Below, piece by piece: positions 45,168 through 56,993 of a stretch of 64,000 nucleotides of DNA (within the stretch, counting starts at the first letter, position 1; each line of letters opens with the position of its first letter). Source of the stretch: Diphasiastrum complanatum (Eukaryota; Streptophyta; Lycopodiopsida; Lycopodiales; Lycopodiaceae); the NCBI GenBank assembly GCA_029204225.1, contig CM055095.1:50228841-50292840 (forward strand). Direction: 5' to 3'. The translations under genes were made by a program, and so were the position numbers. The notes below the pieces were generated by a model. It was given only the letters and a program-made list of their open reading frames with translations, was not told the DNA's origin and did not search any database.

Positions 45168-46311
45168 TTAGATCACGTACTCATTGAAAGTGTTAGGACA
45201 GGTACATTGTACACAGCCACCAGCAGTGACGATATAGCTTCCTTGGGCAACCATTAGATTGTAATCAGCAGCGCTTTGCCCAAATGATGATGTGCAAGCT
45301 GCAACACATAAGAAGGTTAAGTCTTCTCAGTTACCTTCAAATTTATGCTCTAATCAAATAAATCTACAGTAAATTGCTCAAGTCTTTCAATTCTTTGCAT
45401 TGTAGACATTCCAGCCAGTTTCTGGTACTAGAAGGTGAATGCCAATGTGTACTAGATGGTGATACATTCTCAGCTTTTGCTATTGAGCTGCCGGATCAGT
45501 GGGAATATTGTAAAATTCAAATGGATGAGCAAGCCTTAGTTGAAGTTGTATAGTTTATCAATAGATTGACATGAGACATGTGTGAACTCTTACAATCTGA
45601 TAAGCTACCTGAAATGGGAATTTCTATGACGTCTCCAGCAACAATATCAGAGAAATCCTTTATCTCATTAAGGGTCCTCAAATCAGTTTGATTTGCTTCA
45701 AAATCTTTGGCAATCTGCTCCAAACTGTCTCCCTCGTCCACTGCATAAGTAAGAAATATAGTAGCTTTACCGTTAAGCATGCTATCGTGGCATGCGCATG
45801 GGAATGGGATGATCAGTGACTGCCCTATTGAAAGCTGCTCACCGTCTGCGATATCATTAGCCTGCTGAATCTGCTGAGTGGTGACAAGGCTACTGTAAGT
45901 TTGCGTAGCGATAATATAAAGAGTGTCGCCAACCTTCACAGAGTAAGATGTGGAGTCAGTGCGACGAATCCCATTGACGCATGCACAAGACATAGGGATT
46001 CTGAGCAATTTCTGTGAAGGAATCACAAAGTCTTCTGTATCTACTAGCGTGAGGTCATAGTTGTTAGCACCCAGAATCCCCTCCGCATCAACAGAGAACA
46101 GTTCCGCTATTTCGCTAAGTTTTGTGCCAAGCTCTAGTCTGTAGCTGACAAAAGCACTGCATCTATCTGCACTGGAGCAGGATTCTATGTACGACTTGGC
46201 CAATACTTTAGCTGTCTGCGAAAACATAACTACCAAGACGACGAGTCCGAGTATGTTGCAGGGCTCTACAGATTTCCTTGTAAGTCCAATCGCCATGCCC
46301 ATAGAATTCAT
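45168..46311 (-). CDS. Secreted LysM protein, CEBiP/LYM-like, two visible exons
   Basis: Exon 1 is 45609-46311; the intron (45299-45608) has a CAG/GTAGCT donor and a TTGTGTTGCAG acceptor; exon 2 is 45168-45298. The joined product is 277 residues. It has a hydrophobic signal peptide (residues 18-37), a CSSADRC start, three LysM domains (about 57-106, 123-170, 189-233) and the CxC pairs CAC at 109-111 and 172-174 that are diagnostic of plant LYM/CEBiP proteins. Exon 2 adds a CVQCTC motif and stops at EYVI. Relatives bind chitin or peptidoglycan fragments at the cell surface and pass the signal to LysM receptor kinases. The usual C-terminal Cys/Trp segment and GPI tail are missing. A strong internal donor (GTACGT, 45175-45180) suggests either another exon beyond view or 3' loss. 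Start chosen at the first Met before the signal peptide. Confidence 0.85.
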
Positions 46312-46791
46312 AAGGCCGCCGAGAAGCTCTCTCTTCGTCTTTCAGTTGAGGTAGTGATGAAGATAACTTGGAAATTGAACACAGCAAAGGTCAACAAGTC
46401 CATAAAGCCGTATTACTATTACACTACCCAATTCCATCCACGGCTTTTCCAGCTATCAATTCTTTTCCAATAACTGCCAATGATTAGAATAGCCTGTGTT
46501 CAGACTACAGGATCATCACGTCATTTCAAATTGCAGAGATCATGTGAAAGCGAAACGTCTTGCCTCTTACAGATAGATCACAGGCTGGCGGAGCTCAACT
46601 ATCGTGCAAGCCATTAACTTACGAATTCCACACCGCATGTATGATGCAGTCTCTTTCGTGGGCGATTTCTCCAATAATTTTCTAGAAACCTTACTACAGA
46701 ATTCAAACATGACCTCAAATTTGGCTGCAAACCTGAAGTTCTAACATACGGATCTAGCCCACTTGCAATACAGATCTCAAAAATCGCTCCC
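46312..46791. promoter_or_regulatory. Shared 480-bp upstream region of divergent frames
   Basis: This contains the presumed promoter of the LysM gene on the minus strand and lies head to head with the open frame at 46792. No certain TATA box was identified. CT-rich leader sequence (GAGAAGCTCTCTCTTCG, near 46320) is next to the LysM start. Confidence 0.4.
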
Positions 46792-46960
46792 ATGGGATTA
46801 AAGCGGAGCCAGGATGCAGTGGAGAGATTCGAATTCTATCAAGCTCCTTTCGATCAGAAGTGCAGCAAAGTGACTAAGGAAGAGAAGTCAGAATGCCGTG
46901 CATGTGGGTTATTGGTTAGTAATAATAGTTTAAGTGAGACAACCCACTACTTCAACTGTT
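46792..46960 (+). CDS. Possible first exon of an unknown gene
   Basis: The frame opens MGLKRSQDAVERFEFYQ and shows a CRACG motif near residue 37. Its codon composition is less AT-rich than the surroundings, unlike most chance frames here. The open frame continues to 47085, but from about 46990 it passes through GAGA microsatellite sequence, so only the first 50-60 codons look gene-like. No homologue is recognised. Confidence 0.28.
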
Positions 46961-48189
46961 GTACTCTCACTACTTTTATACTAATGTATGAGATAGAGAG
47001 AGAGAGAGAACTACTTTTATTCCAATCTGTGAGAGAGAGAAAAAGGGATGCAATATATTTGTTATTCTTTTTGTTATTATTCTGACATACGCGTGGTGGA
47101 GAAGCAACAAGGCTTTGTGTTTATTAACCCGTCCAATCTACAAAGTATATATAACAATCTCCCTTTTGCGCTCACTTATCACCATGAGTCACAATCCCAC
47201 ATCGGTTTAATAATTGCTCTTGTTTAGGATAGTTCTAATAGTAGTAATAGGTGGTCTAAGAATTCAACTAGACACGCTCGAGAAGATTGTGCCTACAACT
47301 AATTAGTGTTTTCTTCTCGATGTGATCATTTAATTGCACTAGCAACAATACATTCAATATATGTGGATGCACGTTCAATATATGTAGGTGTACATCCACA
47401 CTGAACTATAGCCAACTTCGAAGTACGCAACCTCCCAATTGTTGACGCACTAGACAAGCGGGCTTCAAGCTTGGACCTTTGTGAAACACTAAAGTAGCTC
47501 TTATCCAACTTGAATATAGCGAGAACTTACAAATGCTAGTAATATACTATTTACAATAATTTGAAGAGGTGGCAAGTAGTTTATGGTATGTACTTGGAGA
47601 AGGCACCACTTCATAAGCAAAGATAAGACTTTATAGTAATATTTTTTGTACGACTTAATGATAAATCTCACATACATCGATGAATAAGTACTATAATACT
47701 CATAAGATTAGCATACTAGGCAAAGAGATTGATTGTGTAGACTAAACTAAGGAGAGAGAGTTGGTAGAGTACGAGCAACCAAGAAGAAATGGAGGAGGTT
47801 TGATATAGATACAAAGATAATACAATTGTCTCCAAGTTTTCCTTCAGAATCACTTAGGAAGTGCTTCGAGTAATAAGTTCAAGAAGATGCCTAAAGTCCA
47901 AGTTTTCACAATAACATATCGTGGCCTGCAATGGATACTTCTTCAACCAAATGCAATAGAAGATGAACTTGTATATCCACAAAGGAAGTTGTAAAATCTC
48001 TTTCCAACAAAAATACCATTTGGACCATTTGGATGTTCATGGAATTCAATGGCGCATTCGTTTTTATTTCTTTTGAAGAAGTCCACCTGCAAGATTGAGA
48101 TCACACTAAGTTGATTAGCACATGCCCAAAAAAAAAGTGAAATAACACATCTTTGTACAAGGTGTTTAAAAAAAGGTATACAAACCTAA
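46961..48189. other. Intergenic, short GA tracts, nothing else recognised
   Basis: GAGA tracts occur at 46993-47009 and 47030-47044. A TCCCACATCGG motif at 47191-47201, common near the ends of some plant short LTR elements, stands alone without a paired repeat. No gene was recognised. Confidence 0.4.
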
Positions 48190-49320
48190 TCATCGATGAT
48201 AATTTGTAAAGCATATTTCGTACAGCATCGTTGAAACAACCTTGAATAGAAAGAGGAAGTATGAATTGCACATCTTTTGCCAATCATGCGATTTTAATCT
48301 ACATAATTTTTCGTCTTTGGTAAATGATTTACATAAAGAATGTGCATAGCCTATTGGAGTCCTCATTTGTTTTATGACGTATTTAACATGTGAGAGTTGC
48401 TCTTTTGTAAGAATCCGTGGCACATTAGGTAGAATTTCATCTCCACTTTCAGTGTATTGAATCCAATAGGGTCTATTCATGTCAGCCGCTTGTAAATCTT
48501 TACGAGTTGCTAAGTTGTCTTTTATTCCAATGATGTAGTTCCATAGTGATTCACCAACATTTTTAACTATGTGCATTGGATCCAAAAGATGATTAATCAA
48601 TAAAGCCTCCACAGGGTAATTTATGACAAATAGAAAATCTTTTCATATCGTCAATTGATTCATCCCATGAGGAATTGACATCATGATGTTTAAGCCATTC
48701 ATTATGCCATTATGCTACTCCCATGCATGAGGGTGGTGGTGTATAAGTTAACGGGTTCTCTCTTCACCCTCCAAAACATCGCCTATTGAACGTTCAAAAA
48801 GGGTGATCAAATAGCAAGTATTTTCGATGATTTTCATAGACCTCTTTTTTTTAACATGTATGTGCTATGATGACTCTTCAAATGTGGCCCACAAATGTAA
48901 CATGTGTTACCTCTTTTTTTTTAACATGTATGTGCTATGATGACTCTTCAAATGTGGCCCACAAATGTAACATGTGTTATAGCCCGATGTAGTTAAACAT
49001 GTATAGTTTATAAAACAAGTATGAGAAAAGCAAAGTCAAATGTACTTAAACCAAGATATCATATGATATAGCATCTCCTTGGATATTCATTGACTGATTC
49101 ATATGATAGTATATACCCCTAAACATTCCCTTAAGTGGGATAGTCATGCATTCTCCTCATTGAAATTCCATGAACAATAGAATTCCTTTTTTGTATAGGT
49201 CTCAAAATGTCATAAGCATGAATACCATTCCAAAGAATGCACAATTCTTCAACCAAAGGCGCAGGATACACATCCATGTTCTTGGCCTTCTACTTGCCTA
49301 GGATCAATGAAGCTAATAAC
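48190..49320 (-). pseudogene. CACTA (En/Spm) transposase remnant, Transposase_21 type
   Basis: The minus strand carries segments in the right order across several frames: KNMDVYPAPLVEELCILWNG (about 49215-49275), IHAYDILRPIQKRNSIVHGI, then CGPHLKSHHSTYMLKKK, YENHRKYLLFDHPF, KRFSICHKLP, and finally the 140-codon frame with LLDPMHIVKNVGESLWNYII, ILTKEQLSHVKYVIKQMRTP and CRLKSHDWQKM. These match the TNP2 transposase of plant CACTA elements. Stops, frameshifts and an internal 69-bp tandem duplication break it. CACTA termini were not found. Confidence 0.8.
48841..48979. repeat. Tandem duplication, 69 + 70 bp, within the CACTA remnant
   Basis: Unit one is 48841-48909 and unit two 48910-48979. They are identical except for one extra T in the T run. 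The duplicated stretch encodes the CGPHLKSHHSTYMLKKK part of the transposase, so it arose after or during decay. Confidence 0.93.
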
Positions 49321-50118
49321 AAGTGTCCGAGTTTTATACTCAACCATATAGGAATATTAATGTACAAATATGTATATCATTTACTCTATTAACTTGAGTA
49401 GAGTCTTCATCGCTAGACTGATCTAAATATTTATCTCCTGGTGATAAACTGCATGTATGCACAAGTACAAACACAAATAACATAAAATTAGTCACTTAAC
49501 ATAAACTTAGTCAATTTAGAAAAATATTTATTCTTATGACATTTTGATATTTGAATAATATGATTATTATATGTAGATTTTTATACGTTGTGCACATTTG
49601 TTTGCATCTTATTGCATATTATAGATGTATGTTTCACTTTTTTTTGTTTAGAAACTCTAATTTAAATATACAAAGCTTTGTAATTGATTTTCTTTTATCC
49701 TTCATTTCAATACCCTAAACCTTAGACGTCAATGTATTGTTTTATTGATAGGATTTTATTACTAGTATTTTTGAAGAAGCAATATATACTCTTCACGTTC
49801 TTGGTCCGATTGGTGTTTATATAGATTCAAAGTCTTACCTTTATATTAATTTCTATTTCTACATAATCTGTTTTATCTACCATCCCCTCAGTCAGACTTG
49901 CTCTGGTTCCCCCCAGAACTTCTCTTGACTCGGATGTTATCGGTATTTTTTCTTCCTCATCAATCTCATAGCATTCTATGAAATTGATCCATGATTCAGC
50001 AGGTCTAGCTAACTGCTCATCCCATCTCAAAAGGTGACCCCTATTGGACTGGCTGTGAGAATGCCTGAAAAAAATATCTGTTTGGTAGACCAATTTATAG
50101 CATCTGCTTGATATAACC
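49321..50118. other. Spacer between CACTA remnant and Copia B2, nothing recognised
   Basis: AT-rich sequence. A CT-rich open stretch around 49880-50010 next to the Copia B2 RT might be part of its integrase-RT linker, but this could not be established. Confidence 0.35.
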
Positions 50119-51084
50119 ATGGTCTATGATGTATTTATTTTGTCTAATGACACTTCTCTTCTGCACACTACTAAGAGTGATCTGTCAAAGGAATTTGACA
50201 TGACTGATTTAGGAGCTGTCCATTCTTTGCTAGGAATTCACATTACTAGAAATAGACTTCAGAAGAAAATCTATCTTAGCCAGCAGGCATATCTAAAAGG
50301 CATTTAGAAAAATTTCATATGTCTGATTGTAAACCAATTGATACCCCAATGGATCCAAGTATTGTATTGACCAAACCTACTAGTGTTAATTCTGATAGTG
50401 AAGTACTCGACATAGCGTAGTACCCTTATCATTCACTAATAGGATCTTTGATGTATGCAATGCTATGTACTAGACTAGATTTAGCATACACTATTAGCAC
50501 GTTAAGTCAATTCATGTCTAATCCTAGGGTCTCTCATTGGAAAGCATTAAAGAGAGTGATGAGATATATTCAGAGAAGTTTAGATCACATTTTATGTTAT
50601 GATGGAAATGCTATCGACCCACTCGTCCTGCGAGACTACTCCGACTCAGATTGGAGAGGAACAGTCTCTACCAGAAAATCTACCTTCGGGTTCTGTTTCT
50701 ATCTGGCAGGGGGCACCGATTTCGTGGAACTCAAGGAAGCAGAAATCAATTGCGCTTTCTTCGACAGAGGAAGAGTACATTGCAGCATGTCAAGCTTCAA
50801 AAGAAGCTGTATGGATCAGGTTATTACTTCATGACTTGCATCACACTCAGTTCAATGCTGCCACCATTCTGTGTGCCAACTTGAGCTTTATTTCACTGTC
50901 ACTAAATCTCAGATTTTATGGCAAATCCGGGCACATAGAAATCCAATATCATTTCATTCGAAAGAAAGTTTCTCAGGGCAAGTCATCCTTCAATACTGCT
51001 CCACAACAGAAATGGTCGCAGACATCTTCACCAAAGCGCTTCCCAGGATCAAGCACCAGAAGTCCTTCCACCCTAAACCGTGAC
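50119..51084 (+). pseudogene. Copia B2 RT 3' part and RNase H
   Basis: The piece starts at the RT catalytic region (VYDVFILSND, a damaged YVDDIFILSN), followed by EFDMTDLGAVHSLLGIHITR. After stops at about 50306 and 50418 come LGYAMLCTRLDLAYTI-like sequence (MMYAMLCTRLDLAYTISTLS) and YSDSDWRGTVSTRKSTFGFC. A frame change near 50700 leads to RNase H SRKQKSIALSSTEEEYIAAC, KSGHIEIQYHFIRKK and the end DIFTKALPRIK. Gag to early RT are missing. A purine tract (51088-51095) follows. Confidence 0.85.
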
Positions 51085-51096
51085 CTTAAGGGGGAC

Positions 51097-52275
51097 TTTT
51101 GGAAATTAAGCCCACAATTGTCTCCTTGGTGAAGCATAACTTAGACAACCAATTATTTGAAGAACGTCTACCACGGACTTCCGGCTGATCCCCAGCAAAG
51201 GGTAACCAATCCTGTCATAATTTCAGAGTTTAGATATTAAGTTTAATAACTTGAAGTCATTGAAGACTTGGCCATCTTCAAGGACTTCCGCAAGCTTGCA
51301 TTTAGAACAAGTCCGCAGAAATACATTACTTTCGAGATAGTCCGCAAAAATGAACTATGTTCGAGACAGTTTCGAGAGAGTTTCGCAAAATGTTTGCGAA
51401 AGTTTCACGACAATTTCGCGATAGTCCAAAAGTTCAACTATTTTTTTAACACACTCGACTTTCACGAAATGTTCGTGACAGTTCAAAAGTTCAAATATTT
51501 TTTTAATACCTTCAACTTTGTTCGCGAAAAGTTTGCAAGAGAGAGAAAATTCCTGAAGGCCATCTATTTTTCATGTTGAACTGTTTTAAAGACACATTCA
51601 TCTTTTTAAGGGCACCTTCGCATTTTTAAGAGCACCTTCGTCTTTTTCGCAAAATCCCAAAGAGAGAGAAAAATGCCGAAGGTCATCTACTTTGAACGAG
51701 GAACGTTCCTAGCCACTTCCCAAATTTGCGAAGTGAGAGAATGCCACTTCCCTTATAAAGCGAAGTGAGAGAATTTGCAACTCCCTCGTCCACGTCAACA
51801 TTCCCTATGGGTTGACAGTACACACTATGTATAGTTGTCATAGAAGCCATATACTTCCAAGTACAACGGCTTACCTAATTAGGTGACAATCATTTATTGT
51901 AGTTAATACATGGATGAAATCTATAAATAGATCATCCAAGCACAGATTGTTGGTTGCTCCGTCCATGAGATGCATTATTTGAGCCTCCCAATCACGCCGT
52001 CAATTTTGGTTGTACTTGCTATTTGTATTGTGCTTCAGTGTAATATAGCAGCAGCACGTTTTTATCTGTGTGCAACTTAGATGAATGCATGTTGTGATTG
52101 AATGCACTTTCATTGCTGTTTGATCGCGCTTGTATACTCACCCTGATCACAGCACAGATGTCTACAACTCCTCAGTTTTTGATCAGACAATGGCCGTCTT
52201 CTGAGAAACTCGCGATATCATATTGCTCTTCCACTTATTTCAGAACTACACTTCACATTGAATCTGTCCTTCATT
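51097..52275 (+). repeat. 3' LTR of Copia B2
   Basis: It begins TTTTGGAAATTAAG (B1 begins TGTTGG, so the terminal TG is mutated) directly after the purine tract. It follows the B LTR to about ATTGAATCTGTCCTTCATTT. It is continuous across the stretch where the B1 3' LTR is cut (51598-51670). It lacks about 130 bases near its start and the 30-bp tandem array. The exact end is uncertain. Confidence 0.8.
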
Positions 52276-54700
52276 TTATGCCCCACAATAGTTTCAATCT
52301 ACAGCATTGGTCTATCAGTTCAATGACCAAAATGCCTCTGCATTATGAATTGGGCCCTAGCTATCATGCCCACGATGGGACCGATCTCAAATTAATATCT
52401 CGTAAGGAGGTTAATAGGCTTATCTTGACTTGTGAATTAATTATGATTGTGAGGGGTTGGTCCTCATGGTATGGAATCAAAACTAATGGTATAGAGGTCT
52501 AAACCTCATGATGGTGGCTTTATGGAGAACTAGTAGTGATTGGGTGATATGGCCCAATTAGGCTGCTAATGTGTTCCAGTGAGATGTCTCAGATCACTCC
52601 TAATTGGAGCCTTGGAGGGTATAAGTATACCCATAGGCCTCTCTAAGATGAGAGCTTGATTTGGTATATTGTTAGCTACATGCTACTAGTGAGATATTCT
52701 TCTATTGAGTCCTTGCCTTGGTCAATAGCTTGGGGGTTAAATCTTGATGATCTGGGTTGGGTGTTTACTTTGTTTCTCTTGAGTCAGAATCCTAGTCTTT
52801 GATCATTGAGAGTGGTCTTGAAATCAGTGAACATAGACATTTACACTTCCAAACACTATGCTGAAACATGAGTTGGGTGTGTGAACATGGATCACGATTG
52901 CAACCCCCTAGAATTATGTGCCTTACATCATCTCCTTCATGCTCCCACCTCACTCCATGGCACCATATGGCTACCAGGTTACTCATTTGTAGTGATTTAT
53001 AGTATCATAAATAATGTTGTAATACTCAGGTTTTAAGTTTTTCTCCCATAAAACCCTAGTTATGAGGCTTCTCTTCTCAAACCTTGAAGTTTAGGCTGTA
53101 GCAGCCTTACTGGATTCACAAAAAAGCTTCTCTAAGGGTGACTAGTTTCTGTAAGACTGTCTCTACTGAGTACAAGCTACATAATGAACAATCCGAACAG
53201 ATTAACACTAATTGTCGTGGTTTATCATTGAAAAAATCAACAAATTTGACAGCTCATTCTTCAACCTTTTGGTTCTTTGAACTCAACACGAATTCATCTT
53301 TAGAAAACCATTTCTTTGCACCTCGCCAAGGGCTCTGGTACGATGTCAAGAACACACACGAGCATACTAAATATCATAAGGAAATATCATGCACCATAGC
53401 TTGCAATTCAAGGAGTATATTACACACTGAACTCAAAAAGCCAACTTGTACACATGAACTAGAAAAAGAGTACATATAAACAATGATATTCTTTTGGAAG
53501 AATACTACTATATGTTGAAAATAGCTTTGTGTAAGCGAATGCAACAAATCAAAATATTGAGCAATTTCAGCAAATTGAGTTTTCAAATGTAGAGGTCTTC
53601 CTTCTCTGAGAGAGCTCTCTTCCCACATCTTACACTTATTAGATAGATTCAAATAAACTTCTAGCACAATTATCTCACTTGATGGATTTTTCTAGTGCTT
53701 TAAATTTTTCAAGCATATAAAAAACACATTTTTTTCTTCCAGTACTTCGATATCATGCTCTCCATGATTAGGTGACGAGAGAAGGTGTAGAAGGCATAAA
53801 AGGTGTGGATGTGAGAAATTTGGTATGGCTCTACTCTAAGATCATTGAACCCTAAAAGACTTGCACAAGTACCCCCCTACCAAACCCTTCAGGAAGAAAC
53901 CTTTCTTTTTCTTTTAACAGACTTGAATGGGCCCTAAATAGACCCTCAAAGAAATATAGGAAACTTAAAAACTTTTCAATGCCAAGTTAAGAACATTCAA
54001 CTTTTGTCTTATTGCTTTCCCTTCTTTTACCCGAATGCAGCTTGCACTCCGCCAACTAGATCTATCCTCTCTCCAATTCTAAATTGGAAACTACTCTCCA
54101 TCTTTTTCTGCACTATAGGCTTTCTCTTTGTTTTGCAAGGCTACCAAGCTCTCAATATTCCAAATCTTGACATTGATACTTTGCTTCTAGGTAATAAGCG
54201 ACAAAGAGATAACAATGCCTTCCTCTTTTGGTCCTAGTTAGCACACAATAATCTTTTTTTCTTAGGCAAAAAGCATAATTGTGCCTATATATAGACATAT
54301 GAGACATGCTAGTATATAGACATATGAGACATGCTACTCATGTATTTGGACATGGGGGCTGTGAATTTTATTGGCCTCTTTGTGAAGTGTATTGTTCTTT
54401 TATGTAGCAAGTCTTTTTTACTCGCTCTATCATTTTGAACATGATTTACTTGGCCCTTACAAATCAAGGTCTACCACCATGAGTGAACTTTCAAGATACA
54501 TTGAACATCACACCTCCACTATATATCATTTGTACATTTTATTACTATTAAAATAAAATGACATCTTTGATTTATTTTAAACATCTCACCAATGATACCA
54601 CTAAAACTTATTCTCAACGTTTCAATATAACACCAAAGTGTCACATGAATTCATCATAACCTCCTTCACAATCAATGATGGAAAAGCTTGACATGTCCTT
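52276..54700. other. Intergenic, nothing firmly recognised
   Basis: No gene or terminal repeat was identified. A 25-bp tandem pair (ATATAGACATATGAGACATGCTAGT-like) lies at about 54285-54334. Confidence 0.4.
54285..54334. repeat. 25-bp tandem pair
   Basis: TATAGACATATGAGACATGC occurs twice, 25 bases apart (about 54289 and 54314). Confidence 0.8.
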
Positions 54701-55099
54701 TTCCACCATGGCATTGGCACCACAACAAACTTCCTTGACCCAGTTCACATCAAATATAAAGTGCTTAGCATTTGAATTATAACCAATTTCGTGTGTGGTT
54801 TAAATATTTAAAATGTGATAAAAATGAAACACAAACTAATTCATCACTTTGTGATAGCTCAACTGTCATGCTACAATTATTTCATTATAGTACGACCAAA
54901 GGTATGACATTTATCTTCAACTCTTTCAATTTGGCAATGAGAAACTCGTATGTTTTCATGGTATTTTAAAAATGTACCATCACAAAGAATATGAATGTAG
55001 AGGCCTAAAGTAATGATCAATCATCAAAAGACACACAAAGATAAACATTCCAAAGTGGCAAGTTTATAGTTTTGAATATAATACTACTGACTTTTGATT

Positions 55100-56000
55100 T
55101 AGAAACACAAGAAAACGCCTATCTAGACAATTTTTGTTGCCCCTTTTGAAGCCTTGCACATGCAATCACATATGCATTGTGGTGTCAATGGCTCCAATCA
55201 TCAATTAATGGACACCAAAATCAAAGCTTTTTTTTTTGGCAACTGATATTGTAGGGCAACTTGACAGGCTTTTTTCCTTCTTCCACTTGCAATTGTTTGA
55301 TTTTTTTTAGCTAAGGCTCGGCTTCTTACCTTTTGGCATTAATCAATTGGTCCATCTGTCCACAACTATAGGAGAAATTTTGCTTCATGTAGATGGGGTG
55401 TAACTTTAATTACAATACCTTGCTCTTGTTAAATCTCACCTTTAACTTGTTCATCTTTGTCATAATGGTAAAACACTTGTGGAGCAATAGGGTGTAGTCA
55501 TAGAAAGAAGTCTCTATTGTAGGAAATCACCATGACAAGCCAAATCTTATGCTTAACTACCTTCCAACCTCAACTTTTGTCCCACAAATTTTTACAACTT
55601 TTATGAAATGTTTGAAAAAAGACAAAATATGAAGCAATGTTTAATAGGTGTAGTGATAGGTGCTTCATTAATCAAGTGCACAAGAAGATACACCTAAACC
55701 TCCAAGGGATAAATGGAAAAATCTCTTTTTTTTAATTACACTACTTATGCCAACTCCACTTTTTATATGCCACATCCACATTGGTAACACAATAAAAATA
55801 AAACTATTATGATTGATATATGTATAACCAAATTATCAACATTTCAATATCATGCCCCTTCTTTTGGGTATATAAGAATTCTCCTCACAAACAATGTGAT
55901 GCATGAATACAACAAGAGGCTCAAAGATGTTTGAAGCACTTAGAATGGAGTATACAGCCACCATGCATGCCCTAAAGATTCTATACTTTGTAGAATTTAG
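55100..56000 (-). pseudogene. Possible PIF/Harbinger-like transposase remnant
   Basis: On the minus strand around 55170-55215 a segment reads MIGAIDTTMHM, like the (C)IGAIDGTHI motif holding the first catalytic Asp of PIF/Harbinger transposases, followed by HVQGFKRGNKN. Further upstream (about 55855-55990) SILSASNIFEP and YIPKRRGMIL lie in open sequence. Everything is broken by stops. The call rests on one motif and could be chance. Confidence 0.28.
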
Positions 56001-56377
56001 CATTAACTAAGAATGGATGTCCATGTTACAACTCATCAAATTACAGAGATGACATGCCTTGTTGGAGGAAAAAAGAGAAAATGAGTGAGTAGAGGGAACC
56101 TCAAGTAGTTCCACTTAAATAATGATGAGCTAAGAACAACTATTTGACTCTTGGAAAATGGACAAATGATGATTTTCTCAATCCAAGATTGAGAGAAGTT
56201 GAATTGAACAAGTTTGTGCGACATGTCTTATCTGTAAATCTACTCGTCATCGTCATCTCGACGTCCCCTCTGCATATAAACAAACAAGACAATAATTAAT
56301 ACTTAGGGTTTAGGGTAGATACATTTTTTATATTTGCAATGAGCAAGAAGTTTATATGTTTCAAAAGAATTTACTCA

Positions 56378-56489
56378 TGGAGAATGACCCTCTCTCTTCA
56401 ATTTATCGACTAATGCATCGTACAATTCCTTAAATGCAAAGTCATACTCCTCTTTAGTGGAAAGTTGTCCATAATTCGCCATCTATTGA
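56378..56489 (-). CDS. Short unknown frame, possible exon
   Basis: A 35-codon minus-strand frame starts MANYGQLSTKEEYD and ends HSP, then TGA overlapping a GTAAAT donor-like sequence. About 130 bases later a TTATATGCAG acceptor-like sequence precedes GGACGTCGAGATGACGATGA, an acidic tail ending in TAG. The codon use looks coding, but the in-frame stop before the donor argues against simple splicing. The family is not recognised. Confidence 0.25.
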
Positions 56490-56499
56490 CACAATTTAG

Positions 56500-56993
56500 G
56501 TTTAAATTAGTTCAGGGTTGGAGCTCCCCTTGAAAATCAAGATGCATACAAAAAATGAAATGATTTGTCTAATATTTGAAGGACAAGCTATTAGAGTTTA
56601 GATTGAATCACCAAGCTTGCTTGCAAGCCCCACTTCCTACTTGATCCTAGTTTAGGATTGCTATTTCTTGCATCCTAACTACAACTGTATCTCTTTGAAG
56701 CATTTACCTTTTTGGTGTTTTGGATTCAACTTTTACTATGTTCTAGTCATGTCATGAACACCATTAGGGTTTGGTGCCCCATCTCTATAAGATCATGATA
56801 CCGAATCACGACAATGTCTTATCCATAGGTTCATATGTTTATTGATTTCTTTTGTGTCGAATTCCACTTCTTGTGAAAATTCTTCAAAAGATTATTAACA
56901 ATCCACGATTTAGGCTCTGCAAATTGTTCGGCGCATTTTACAAACAACTTATCTCCAAAATAATGTTGGCATAAAGAATAAAAAAACCTCCAG
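56500..56993. other. Spacer, nothing recognised
   Basis: AT-rich flank to the left of the truncated Gypsy G2 copy. Confidence 0.4.

Noticed and set aside
47191-47201. TCCCACATCGG motif suggesting a small TRIM-type LTR
   Set aside because: No paired repeat, primer site or purine tract was found around it.
49827-50120. 97-codon minus-strand frame upstream of Copia B2
   Set aside because: No domain was recognised, and it overlaps the opposite strand of probable Copia B2 linker sequence.
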